Source: Deroplatys truncata (lineage: Eukaryota; Arthropoda; Insecta; Mantodea; Mantidae). From it: a stretch of DNA of 64,000 nt. Positions 1 to 10,712 of the stretch are shown here, one piece after another. The DNA lies in the NCBI GenBank assembly GCA_030765065.1, contig CM060978.1, positions 116,417,692 to 116,481,691 on the forward strand. Reading direction: 5' to 3'. Under the pieces are notes generated by a model. It searched no databases, had not been told where the DNA came from, and saw only the letters and a program-made list of their open reading frames with translations. The position numbers and the translations under genes were made by a program. The first letter of the stretch is position 1. Every line of letters begins with the position of its first letter.

Positions 1-619
1 TACCGCTCTTGCTTCATTTTTTTAATTAATTCTTTGGTCTGGTTCCTCTTTCATGTATTCATGCTCTATAAGTATTTTTGTTCCCCTTAGTCTTCTTGTT
101 TGACTTAAAATCTCCCTTTTTTTCTCATTGTTGTCAATTTCAAAATGATAGGTCTTGGCTTTCTTCCTTTCTTGCCTATCCTAAACATATCTTCGATTTC
201 CCAGCCGTACATCTGTATTCTTATCACATCTGCTATAATTTCATATACCGTATCTTCCAGATTTCTTCTGTCCTCTTATCACCGCAAAATATTATGCAAT
301 TTTTTCTTCTCTTATCCTTTTCATATCTTTTTTCCATCCCATCTATTCTTTCTTTACATTCTGATATCTGTTTCTCCATTTCTTCTCCCTGAATTTTTAT
401 TGCTTCTTTCAGCTCTCTTGTATTGTTATCCATCCTTTTTCCTAGTTGCATTCCCATCTCCCGCATTTCTTCCATTAATTCGTTCATTTCTACTGGTCCT
501 AGGTTCTGTTCCTCTCCTATTATTATCAGTAATATCACAATTACCATCATGATGACTCTCCATATCCGAGTTTCCATTTTTTTCCCCCTTTTCTTACTTT
601 TTTCTGCTGAAACTTCCAA
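1..619 (-). pseudogene. LINE ORF1 N-terminal fragment, running off the left edge
   Basis: Reading from 619 downward, a Lys/Glu-rich protein of about 128 codons stays open to 233. It shows a hydrophobic stretch (residues ~20-35), then a coiled-coil-like region of alternating Glu, Lys, Met and Leu, then the basic motif KDKRRKNCIIF. This order is typical of ORF1 proteins of arthropod non-LTR retrotransposons. Below 233 a shifted frame continues with IQMYGWEIEDMFRIGKK, which matches the equivalent segment of the LINE at 42.4-43.9 kb (LQGWEIREAFRVGRS), so this is the same family. The rest of the element lies beyond the window edge. Frame breaks indicate a dead copy. Confidence 0.65.
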
Positions 620-1230
620 TTCTGCTTCGGTATGTTTGAACGTCCACTTCCATTTTCCTTGTCACCATCTGTTAGTAAAACATATGTGTGTATCACAGCT
701 CTAACGTAATATCACTAGTAACCTAACTTCATCCGTCTAACCTCAAAAAGTCTAACATTTACTTCGGAGGTTAATACAGCTTCCTGGATTGCACAACATT
801 ACTGTACAGATCAGTATACTTTCAGATTCAGGGTTTATATGACATCTTTCATATTTTGTTAATGGTAAAAAGTTCTTAATTTGTAACAATAATTAACATT
901 CCATTACGCCTCAGAACAACGAAACCAACACTATTTTCCTTTGTTATATATGCATCACATGTTTATATTTAGGATCCTTTAGCTCAGTTCTCCTGCACCA
1001 TACAACCATTTAGTATGATCTAGAATTACAAAATAAGTGAATGCATGCAAACCACTTCAATGTTGATGCAGCTTGAGAGACGTCAAGAATCACGTTTTCC
1101 ATCAGATACAATTTAACAGTCCTCCATTTCACAGTTGTAATGCACTCCACATTGTATAATTATTAGACATAAAACAATCAAGGATATCGTATTTAAGGAA
1201 CTAAATCCTCCGCAGAACATTTAAGGTTGC
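620..1230. other. AT-rich spacer without recognised genes
   Basis: It may include the 5' untranslated part of the LINE on its left. No convincing exon, inverted repeat or tandem array was seen. Confidence 0.4.
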
Positions 1231-1233
1231 AGA

Positions 1234-1438
1234 GCAAATGTTTTATTGCACACCCTTACACACACAACTTCTCACTTCGCAGCCATATTTGAACTGTCCA
1301 TATACTGCATTGTAGCATGTGTTCTCCCGCTCAGCAGCACAACCTTCCTTCTTGGCAGCCGGCGAAGAACTCGAAGCTTTTGTAAGTAATGGAAGTATTA
1401 ATACCATCACAGCTGCTGGCTGCAAGTACTTCTAAAGC
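1234..1438 (-). CDS. possible last exon of a small cysteine-rich secreted peptide
   Basis: An open frame ends at 1243 with the C-terminus CEVRSCVCKGVQ. Counted from Met at 1425 it is 60 residues: a hydrophobic start (AAVMVLILPLL) that could be a signal peptide, a Ser/Ala linker, then five Cys in the pattern C-x8-C-x11-C-x4-C-x-C. The stop codon overlaps an AATAAA poly(A) signal on the same strand (plus-strand tttatt, 1234-1239). Upstream near 1432 the minus strand reads TTGCAG, a plausible splice acceptor, so this may be a terminal exon rather than a whole gene. I do not recognise the family. The length is small enough for a chance frame in AT-rich DNA. Confidence 0.25.
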
Positions 1439-1531
1439 ATGTCCAGCTGCAATAGGACTGACTACTTTTGTTGAGAGGACAGCACATGCCAAACTATTGT
1501 CAGAATAATTTGATTGAGAAGTCATACACAA

Positions 1532-1919
1532 ATGTTTATAATTTCTTGCCAGTTTGTTTCTTTGATAACTGATATGTAATTATGCAAGCGATTGGATATC
1601 TGAAATAAGCAATGGTATGAAAATAAAACTGGTTTGATAACTCATGTGATAACAATACAATGTGACCCATAGAGATTTGTTACACATGTTTACATTTTAT
1701 TTACTGATATAGCTATTGTGTATCAGTTTATTGTAGTTCTCTATGACAGCTTGTCTATTTGTGCTACCTGGCCCACCTAATTTCCTTTAGCGTGCAGGCT
1801 GTGTTGGAGGGAGAGTAGCAAGTCTAATTGTAGTTGGCTGTGTTTGAAATATGACCTGTGAACACTATACATTGTGGTTTTGGAAGTGTAGGTATACTTG
1901 CATAAGAATAAGTGTAAGA
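1532..1919. other. unannotated spacer
   Basis: AT-rich sequence with no recognisable coding or repeat signal. Confidence 0.4.
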
Positions 1920-2530
1920 ACATAATTGAAATTGTGAGTGTATTGGTGACACTTCAGTTTCACTTACTAAGTTTTCACTCACAACATGTTTTGAAGATGT
2001 TTGTCTCCATTGTCAGGTGTATGTTCACTGATATCTGGAAGGGGATTGCCTAATTTAGTGTTGGTTGTGCTGCCATTCTGCGTTCTAGTGGAGAACTTCA
2101 CCATGTTATTTACATGGAATTTCAAAATTCCTTATTTTTTGGTGCAATTTTTTTTCTTCTAATACCTGATTTCCTCTTGTGTTTTGGCATGTTTTAAAAG
2201 CTTTATTTTGCTTTTAATGTTGTGTTCTATTGGCCAAAAATATTAGGTTACTGCAGATTTGTCTGTAGAATTTCTTAGGTGTTCCTTCGGTATTTGAAAA
2301 AACAATCACCAAAAATGCATACAGAGTAATGAATTTGAAATTCCACCAGTAAATGACATAGTGAAGTTCTCAACTAGACAGCTAGATGTCACTACAATTG
2401 GCACTGAATTAAGTTATCCCCTTCCAGATGCCAGTGAACAAGCGTTTTCAAAACATGTTGTAAATGAAAACTTAGTAAGTGAAATTAAAGTGTCACCAAT
2501 CCATTCGCAGTTTCAATTGTGTTAAAAAGT
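1920..2530. repeat. fold-back element with ~200-bp inverted arms
   Basis: Sequence at about 1920-2150 returns reverse-complemented at about 2305-2530. Landmarks are 'acttagtaagtgaaa' with 'tttcacttactaagt', 'aaaacatgttgt' with 'acaacatgtttt', and 'gtgaagttctc' with 'gagaacttcac'. About 150 bp lies between the arms. The layout fits a non-autonomous DNA transposon with long terminal inverted repeats. The arms have diverged by many substitutions, so it is old. There is no coding potential, and I could not fix the exact termini or a target-site duplication. Confidence 0.75.
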
Positions 2531-3021
2531 TTTGCTGTTTATAATCACTTTTAATAACTTGGTGTACAATTTAAGAAACTTCCTTGATATACTGTACCAG
2601 TGTTTATTGATTTCTTCATTTTATTCAATATATTGTAGAAGCTTATGTGTTTTTCATTATACTATTCTCAACGTTTGTGAGTTATAGTTTCCTTCCTTGG
2701 GGCAAGACCTTCACTGCAAACCTAGTCTCCTCCATTCTTTTCTGCTTTTCTCTTCATATCTGTTTATGAGCCATTTATCTTAATTACGCTATTATCTAGT
2801 ATTCTCTTTTGCTGTAATCTTTATTACATTCCTTATGATGCATCTCTTAGCAAGCAGTTCCTTCTAATCAAATGTATCAGCTAATTTCTTTCTTCTTTCT
2901 GATTAGTTTCACTGCAGTCCTTCACCCATTCTTTCTAAAATAAAGGCACTGCTTGTATTTTTTTTCTCTCCACCAATCTTCTCCATATCCTCGTTCCAAA
3001 TCTTCCTCGTTTTCCTTACTT
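2531..3021. other. pyrimidine-biased spacer
   Basis: Runs of ttct/cttc on the + strand; no gene seen. Confidence 0.35.
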
Positions 3022-4539
3022 AATTTGAAGAAGTTATTTTGTTGTAGGAGTTGTATTGTATTTCAACTGTTGGGGAGCCGAACTTGAAGTAGTTGCAACC
3101 GCACGTATGGTAAAAAGTTTCCGGTAGCCTTTGCCCAAGCAAATTGTTTAAAAAAATATTAACTTTGTAATTTTTGACTGTTTCTTTAAATATTATATAT
3201 TTGTTTGCCTCGGCTGCGTCAGTATTTATATTTGTTTAGAGACATGAATGTCTTAGCAGGGGGTGGTGCGACTTAAGAATGTAGGCTTACACAGATTATA
3301 ATTTTACTTCACTCCTTTTATTAATGCTTGACACTATTTAAATAACACTTCACTGATATAAAGAGAGAGCTGTGAGATATTTTTTTTATTAATTACTTGC
3401 ACTTTTTAACACGTAAACTATTTTTGTCTCACACGAATACGTATTAAATTTCTCGAGGACGCATCTCGCATCCGGTTAGGAACACTGTCTACAAGTAACT
3501 GACTTCTGAATTTGTAAATTTTGCTATATTTCAGTTTCGGATTGGCTAATCATACTCCAATAGAATACCTTCATTTAACTAAACCTTTTTCTGGTTGTTT
3601 AACTATTTATAAACTGTCTCAAAATTTACATTATTGTTGCTCCAATAATGACTAGTAACATTATTAAACTTTCTTACTCATTATTGCTTCAGGGTACCTC
3701 ATTGTTAGCAACTTTTAACCTATTATTCTCACAGCTCCTACATTATTAAATTACGTAATACATTCACATAACATTATTACACATGTATACAATAATATAA
3801 ACATATAATGACTGTAATATACACTTTTTATATATTGTTTTATACACATATTGCTTTAAGGCAGGCTTTTATTGAATTTATATATTATATAAGTAGACTG
3901 AAATCATTTAAGTATTAAAAATACTGCCTCAAATTACAATGTCCTAAGTTTTTGCACTATACAATTGAGGTGCCTAGATGCAACCCCCAACATTTCCACT
4001 TCTCACGAAAAATGAGGGTTTATACATATGTGCATTCTCCATGTATAAAGCTGTTGATAATTTGCTAAGTAATATGCATATATCGACACTTCCTGCTGTG
4101 TTGTAACAGTTTGAAAAATGCACTGAAATTCAAATTTGGACATTTCCTTACAGCCATTCAATGACTTGCAGACGAAATCATGCAATCATCATGTGAGCAA
4201 ACAATTAGTGCACCAAAGACAATGCTTTAAAGTGAATAATTTATGGTTTGCATTGCTGCTACATTGTGTTTTATATTAGGAAAACTAATAATCAGGATGG
4301 AAACTGCTATTATCCCAGCTACACCAGGATGAGGGAGGAAGAAAGTGGGAAACCTAGAACATTGGAAGCGATTGAGAACAAAATCCAGAAGATGAGATTA
4401 CATGCTTATGTTGCACAGAATTCTCATTGCTCCTCATTTCTTCTCATATCCCAAAGACTTTCTCATGGTTGGAATGCAGTAGCTGTGATTGTGTCTTGGA
4501 AAAATGTGTTTGAAATGTAATGCAGTGTATAGTAGTGTA

Positions 4540-5870
4540 TGAGGTGTGATCAAAAAGTTTCCGGAATGATGTAAATACTACACAACAGTTTGTTTTGTCT
4601 AATCTGCACTGTCATCCTCGAAGTAGTCTCCTTGGGAGGTGATACACTTGTCCCAGCATTTCTGCCACTGCTGGAAGCACCTCTGGAAGTCCTCTTCTTT
4701 CAACATGTTCAGAGCCTTCTGCAATTTGCGATGGATGACATCAGTGTCCTCAAAACGGTGTCCTCGGAGCCGCATTTTAAGTCGCGGGAAAAGAAAAAAG
4801 TCTGCTGGTGCCAAATCTGGAGAATAGGCGGGATGGGGAACAGTATTCATCTTATTTTTATCCAAAAATTGGCGAACAGAAAGGGCTTTGAGCGCGGTCG
4901 CATTGTCATGATGCAAGAACCAGTCACCACTCCTCCATTTCTCTGGCTGTTTGCGTTGCACATTCTCCCTTAATCTTTGCAGCACTTGTTTGTAGAACAC
5001 TTGATTCACTGTTTGACCCTGTGGCACAAATTCCTTATGTACAATGCCTTTAATGTCGAAAAATACAATCATCATTGACTTCACTTTGAATTGAACTTGT
5101 CTGGCCTTTTTTGGGCGTTGAGATGAAGGACTCTTCCATTGTGAAGATTGTTGCTTCGTTTCTGGATCGTACCCATAAATCCATGTTTCATCACCAGTAA
5201 TAATTTTCTCCATAAACTGTGGGTCATTTTGTAGCTGTTCTTTAAGATCTGTGCAGGCAATCACACGGCTTTCCTTTTGGTCATTTGAAAGCAGGCAGGG
5301 CACGAACTTGGCGGCAATTCTTCTCATGTCTAAATTGTCTTTCAAAATGTTTTGAACACTTCCAAAGGAGAGTCCTAATGAGTCAGAAAGTTCTCTTATT
5401 GTAATGCACCTATCATTTAAGACCATTTCCCTCACCTGATTGATATTTACATCAGTTTTGCTGGAACAGTGTCACCCTGAAGAATCTGCATCTTTAACTG
5501 ATGTCACACCACTTTTAAATTTCAAAATCCACTCAAATGCTTAAGTTTTGCCCATAACTTCCTCCCCATAAGCTGTTCTTAACATTTCATAGGCTTCTGT
5601 TGCAGTTTTACCGAGTTTAAAGCAAAATTTGATGTTCGTTCTTTGTTCTTCGTAATCTGACATTTTTGCTACGCGGAAAAATTGCAGCACATGCAAAACA
5701 CGTGTTCACTTCAGAGCGTCTACCTCATCACTGCATGGTCACGGGAAGTCACATGACCTCTCATTTTTATCAGGAAGGAACACTGCATGTACAGTCTGGG
5801 TAATAATTTAAGAAATCTCAGTGTCAGCATTGTTGTGAAGCTATTCCAGAAACTTTTTGATCACACCTCG
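4540..5870 (-). mobile_element. mariner element A (Tc1/mariner superfamily)
   Basis: About 27-bp terminal inverted repeats: left 'tgaggtgtgatcaaaaag' starting at 4540, right 'ctttttgatcacacctcg' ending at 5870. The left target dinucleotide TA is at 4538-4539; on the right it has decayed to TG (5871-5872). The length of 1331 bp is normal for mariner. The uninterrupted homologous sequence at about 61485 in the second 3-kb repeat copy confirms the insertion point. Confidence 0.93.
4599..5663 (-). pseudogene. mariner transposase (two nonsense codons)
   Basis: From Met at 5663 to the stop at 4599 one frame spans 354 codons, the usual mariner transposase length, broken only by two in-frame stops in the N-terminal DNA-binding region (after MGKT and after DADSSG). 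From 5435 on the frame is open for 278 codons. The catalytic domain keeps GDETWIYGYDPETK (first Asp), FLHHDNA (second Asp) and YSPDLAPADFFLFPRLK (third Asp), the DD34D signature. The enzyme would cut and paste its element at TA sites; this copy cannot make a full protein. With no frameshift it is one of the better preserved transposase genes here. Confidence 0.93.
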
Positions 5871-6270
5871 TGTTTCATTATGAAATAAAGTTCAGTTCAT
5901 ACATTGTGACTCAAATATCAATACAAAGTGTACTGGATACAACACCATTATCTTCAGATGGTAAGGAAAGCTTGATTAGATTCATAGGGAATGGTTTTTA
6001 TGCATTTTTGGATTAGCTGCTGTTTTCATTTATTCGCTATACTTCTGACCTCAGTTGCAGCGGATAATCGAGAGTATTCTGTGTTATGTTTAATACAACA
6101 GCACTTTAAAGGTAGTCCTTAATATCAAATCAAAATAATTATTTTTGTTGTATTTATTATGAAGTAATAATTTAAGTTTAAATCAGTTGTACATAGTAGT
6201 AATTGTAATATAAAAAAATATCCCATTGATAATGTTGTTACTAACATTAATGAATACATTTCATAAAACA

Positions 6271-7015
6271 TAGAAATATTCCACTAAATTGAAATATTAT
6301 TAGTGTATACAGTTATTAAATGTGATAAATAAATTACCTGCTAGTAATTAAAGTATATGAAAAATATTAATCAAGACCTTCGACTGCAATTATTTCAGTA
6401 TGTCCTACACACAATATATATTCTATTGTTCATAAATCTCAAATGCAGACATTTCCAAATTTTAAATGCATTTTTCTAGTAAACAGTAGCTTGGTCTTGG
6501 AATTAACTAATGCATTGCAAAATTTTAATGTAAAGCTTCCTTTATTGAAAGGCTGCCTCATGGACAAAGCATAACAAATGCAAAATTGCCAATAAACACA
6601 CACATAAATGGTTGAATAGAGCATTAAGAAAAGGAAGAAAGTCATAAAATGAAACAATGTTAGAAGAAAGTAATAATGTTATGATTAACTTTTACAAATA
6701 TCTATGGTGAAGAAATTGAAATATAAACTGTGGGTTCTTTGGAGAATTCACAATTTGGGGGAAGCCTGTAGAAGAACATGGGAAGCATCACTGTGGATAA
6801 CATGGGCTATAAAGATGATTTGTTAAGAAGGCTACTGATCCTTTCAAAGCAGATGTTCCAAATAATTTAATATCAGTAGTGGGTAAGCCCAACAACTTGC
6901 AAGTGTCAGCAAAGAACTTTGGAATTGTTCCACGGGCAGGCAGCTATTAACAGCCCAATCACAACAATCTGGCCAACAGAGTATTTTTCTTTATAATATG
7001 GAACTGCTGGCTGTT
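6271..7015. other. AT-rich spacer
   Basis: No recognised gene. A 72-codon minus-strand frame at 6439-6657 has no motif and looks like chance. Confidence 0.4.
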
Positions 7016-7917
7016 TTTTACTTTCTCTACTACGTATAGTAAGTAGGGGAAGTATTGTATTCCACCCAAAAATTCAATACCGAGATTTCACCGGAAATAT
7101 ATGTTTTGAGACCCCCTGAATCCAAAAAAAGCATTTTTGGAAACATGTTCGTGCGTGTGTCTGTCTGTGAACAGCATAACTCAGAAACGAACAGTCGGAT
7201 AAACACCAAACTTGGTATTTAGGTTCAGTATCTTCCAAGGATGCGACATGAAGGTTTTCAAGAAAATCCCCCCCACCCCAGATTACCGTTTACATGGAAG
7301 AATTTTCGAAAATTTTAATTTTCTCAAAAATGGCTCTTAACAATTTTGATTAAAATAGGATATGTTTAAGATAATTTTATGACAAATAAAATGTATATCT
7401 TGAATTTTCTGGGAATGTCTCCAAAAGTATTCTTCATTGTGAACGACTTTTGCATAACTGGTAAACCATAAGAGATGGACAAAATTTTACTACACAAAAA
7501 ATGTAGATCGCATTAAAATACACTATTTATGTCGTATACATTTTTTTTGTTGAGTGAATCATTTTCGAGATGTTGCTTGTTATTCCCTTAAATTTTTCAA
7601 TGCTTATTTTCTCAAATGGGAATTCGTTATTCATTTTTTTGTCTTAGATATGCAAAGAGTACTAATCTGTGGGAAAGGGAATGGTGCTGCACCTAGCAAC
7701 CAGCTATTAAGAGATATGTATGTGCTTAAAGGCTACTGTATTTCTGTATTGCCCTTGTAAATATATATTCCCCTTACATCTACAAGAAAATTAGCAATCA
7801 GATAGACTCTGCAAATGTTTATCTCGATTAACATGAAGTAGATGGAGAATAAGCGTTTGTAAAAATAGTTTGTACAAGAGTAGAGAAAGTCATATGAGTG
7901 TAACACATCAGATTCTT
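7016..7917 (+). repeat. 0.9-kb dispersed repeat, copy A
   Basis: One of four copies (others near 10530, 13818 and, inverted, 16435). It starts with an imperfect palindrome, 'actttctctactacgtata' read against 'agtaagtaggggaagt', and carries a matching inverted motif 'gagtagagaaagt' near its right end (7879-7890), before the shared tail 'acacatcaga'. A 68-codon frame (7554-7760) recurs almost unchanged in copy B, but it lies in generally conserved sequence. Probably a non-autonomous DNA element; I do not recognise the superfamily. Confidence 0.8.
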
Positions 7918-8341
7918 TTTCATCACCAACCTCCTTGGCTTGGGTAGGATTCGTTTCAAATCATATTGTTGGATCTAATGTGTAACCGATACCACCGATG
8001 AAACATCTTGTTTGGTAACTGTGACTTGAAACTGATCATCTGTCTCGACCCTTTCTTCTGTAGTTAAAGAGCTGGGATAACATGCATGTTGACTATTCTC
8101 ATTGCAAAAATGTGAGGAATAAGCTTGATATGTAATCTGATTGTTGATTCTAATCACCAGTTCGCCTGCGCCGGTGACAGATTTGCTTTACATCTTTGGT
8201 TACAATAGTTGAAATGTGTGAGTTAATATTTATATTTATTTCTGCATTTTCTCTATCTCAGTTGATAACCCATTAAGGATTCAAGCAATTGGTATATTTT
8301 CTTTCTGTATTTAAAGTGCTTTTATTTTGATGTGCCCCAAA
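7918..8341. other. spacer beside a zinc-finger fragment
   Basis: A 60-codon minus-strand frame at 7975-8157 lies downstream of the retrotransposon-like zinc-finger fragment and might be its decayed continuation. No motif supports this. Confidence 0.3.
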
Positions 8342-8845
8342 TTATTTGGTTGCAGGATGCTTGGGTCCATGTAAAGCATTAACACCATTAGCTAAAAATT
8401 GTAAGAAACCATTGACATCCTGATCGAACACATCTGTGTTGTATCTATTAATAAATGTAGCTTTCTGAGCTAATAGTCCATGTTTATATTCAGATAATTT
8501 GTTTCCATGTGAAAAGTCTGAGTTCTCAGGTTTATCATTTTTGAGGCTTTGGGTATTGTTCCATGGGATTTTTGCCATTTGAACTGTTGTTCAACTAATA
8601 TATTCCAATCAAAATCAGGATGTGATCTGCTAATATGTATGAACACACCTTGGTCACTTAGAATAAATTTATCACATTGCGAACAGGAAGTTTGATCAAA
8701 CCGCAAAGTCTGTGATCTTAGTGAACTGTCGGAACATTGCACGTTATTGGGTTTGTCTTCCTGGAATGCAGAGTAATGGCTTCTGGTGAGGTGTATATTA
8801 ATGCTGCACATTGTAAATTGTTTACTACATAACCTGCAAGTCACT
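8342..8845 (-). pseudogene. zinc-finger fragment, probably N-terminus of an R2/NeSL-like retrotransposon protein
   Basis: Two Cys2His2 motifs on the minus strand: CRLCSKQFTMCSINIHLTRSH and, 40 residues on, CSQCDKFILSDQGVFIHISRSH followed by PD. A one-base frame change near 8560-8578 leads into a second frame with FINRYNTDVFDQDVNGFLQF and then GPKHPATK. Paired N-terminal zinc fingers followed by a Gly-Pro-x-His-Pro segment are reminiscent of R2-type site-specific retrotransposons; that is my inference. A minus-strand acceptor-like 'attttag' precedes the first frame, so a host zinc-finger exon is the alternative. The frame change argues for a dead copy. Confidence 0.5.
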
Positions 8846-9237
8846 AAAATATGTGGAGTTTAAGATGATGTATGTGAGTCATTGTTACAAAACATATTTA
8901 TCTCAGTAACCAAGATAAACAATTTAAGGTTAAAATTCACCAAATGTGTATGTCAAAATAAACTATAAAAACATTTAGGAAAAACATTACTATCATTTTC
9001 ACAGGTTTCCAAAGATGGCTACTTCCTAAGGCTAATATCATCTTGACATTCAAGTATACCAAAATGTATAAACCACAATAAAATAACTGTCTGGCCTTAA
9101 ATGTGTATGAATTAATATCATGGCCTACTACCTGTCATAGTAGACCATACTATGTCATATGCATAGTGTATATGCAAGTCATACTGATGTTAGTTTATCT
9201 TCTAAACAGTATGTTCATATTAAACATAATGCTTTTT
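8846..9237. other. AT-rich spacer
   Basis: No gene or repeat recognised; ends in a poly(T) tract (9233-9246). Confidence 0.4.
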
Positions 9238-9308
9238 TTTTTTTTTCATTTCCTGAAAATTTAATGAAAGTGGAAATGTTGGGATTTGCATCTAGGTGCC
9301 TCAATTAC
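9238..9308 (-). repeat. short inverted fragment of the 3-kb repeat
   Basis: 'gtggaaatgttgggatttgcatctaggtgcctcaatt' is the reverse complement, with few differences, of sequence around 3968-4010 and 60720-60760. A poly(T) run borders it. This third copy shows that part of the 3-kb repeat also moves or is copied separately. Confidence 0.6.
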
Positions 9309-9959
9309 ATATGCCACACAAAACTATCTACTTTTACTAATCTCTTCTGTGGTTCTTTTATTCACAAGGTTCATAGAAATACATTTCTTTACTTTTAACT
9401 ACTAAAACCTTCCTTTGTTTGACTTCTCAATAGCTCATGCAGCTGCCATTTATTAATTTTTTTATCGGGTCTCCTCACCAATGTCATTTAATCTTGATCA
9501 ATGTAGTCCGTGGACTTTCTTTTCCCTTTTCTGGTAGCATTGTCATATCATCGAGTCTTGTGTATTTTATTCTTCTCCCACTTATTACCACTCTTCTCAT
9601 ACTCTGGAAACAATTGCATCAAATTCTCCCAAAATGTAAGCAAGAAATCCTGGAAATCATGTTTTGGTGCTGTAGTATCTTAGTTAATATTCTCATTTTG
9701 TTATTTGTGCAAAATAATCACATGAAAAAATTTGTTTCATGAAATTGCATAAATTCTGAAGTGGTACACTTTTTAACAAATGTAATGTTTGGTAATGGTG
9801 GTGGTCACATTTCAGGTTACAAAATACAAATTTTGTTACATTTATTTATCACACTTCTACTTTAATATGTACGTGCTTAGTACCTTACTTTGTGTTGCAC
9901 ATCAGTATAGCTCCCTGGCCATCAGCACAACTGTGCAGCGTTAACTTCTCTTTGCTAAA
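9309..9959. other. spacer with an unsupported 101-codon frame
   Basis: The + frame at 9437-9742 is hydrophobic but has no family motif and no clear splice context. I treat it as chance. Confidence 0.35.
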
Positions 9960-9999
9960 GCCTTAATACAATTCATTTTATCTTACCTCCCCTTCCTCT

Positions 10000-10500
10000 T
10001 CTTCTCTTTGGCTTTCCTCACCCATTTCTCTTTCATTTTTATAAAAAAAATGTCCCCTGCTTTCCTATTTTTTTCTTCCTACTTGTTAACTTTTCAATGC
10101 AACTAAATCATCTTCCATATTATTCCATTTCTTGTCCCCGATTTTCTTTCTCCATTTTTTCAAATCTTCACATTCAGTTAGATAATATTCTGCAGTTTCC
10201 TCACCATTACAAAATTCACATTACTCCTTTATGATTATCTCTTAAGCCACTTAAGAATATCGTTCCCGTTCTCATGCAAGCTAACACTTCTTAAAAGGAA
10301 TGAGGTATCACTTTCTCTACCTCATTCCTTTTTATTTTCGTGTAAATTTTCAAAGATTTTTTGTTTTCTATGCTTCCCCATATCTCCTGCCTTTCAATAT
10401 CCTCACCTTTTTGCTCACTTAATTCCAAAAACCTGGACTGTTCCTTTCCCCGTGTAACCATATATCTTTCAGTCCTATTTCTTCCAATGCTTACTTCAAC
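10000..10500 (-). pseudogene. LINE ORF2 C-terminal region
   Basis: Three-frame reading of the minus strand gives pieces compatible with NGEETAEYYLTEC followed by a Lys-rich stretch. This resembles the Cys-containing tail that follows reverse transcriptase in many arthropod LINEs. Several frameshifts and stops; a C-rich tract (10504-10518) separates it from the inserted repeat. Confidence 0.55.
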
Positions 10501-10529
10501 CCTGCCCCCCCCCCCCCCAACTATTCTCA

Positions 10530-10664
10530 TTTTTACTTTCTCTACTACGTATAGTAAGTAGGGGAAGTATTGTATTCCACCCAAAATTTCGATACCGAGA
10601 TTTCACCGGAAATACATGTTTTGAGACCCCCTGAATCCAAAGAAAGTATTTTTGGAAACATGTC

Positions 10665-10712
<48 letters not shown>

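Larger units (their letters stand above)
3022..6270 (+). repeat. 3-kb dispersed repeat, copy 1 (interrupted by a mariner)
   Basis: This stretch aligns along its length with 59332-62270 in the same orientation. Shared landmarks include 'gggagccgaacttgaagtag' (3070s and 59400s), 'gacatgaatgtcttagcagg', 'aggcaggct', 'ctacaccagga' and the common right end 'tcataaaaca' (6270 and 62270). Copy 1 carries a mariner at 4540-5870 that copy 2 lacks. No conserved reading frame is visible, so I cannot place the family; it could be a non-autonomous transposon or the non-coding part of a larger one. Confidence 0.75.

Noticed and set aside
145-704. Hydrophobic + strand frames at the left edge
   Set aside because: They oppose the Lys/Glu-rich LINE ORF1 frame, whose antisense naturally looks hydrophobic.
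3022-6270. Segmental duplication of a host locus with 59332-62270
   Set aside because: Similarity seems to stop sharply at both ends and a fragment recurs alone at 9238, which favours a mobile repeat, though I could not prove it.
9437-9742. 101-codon hydrophobic frame
   Set aside because: No motif, no homologous copy elsewhere in the window, no convincing splice or poly(A) context.
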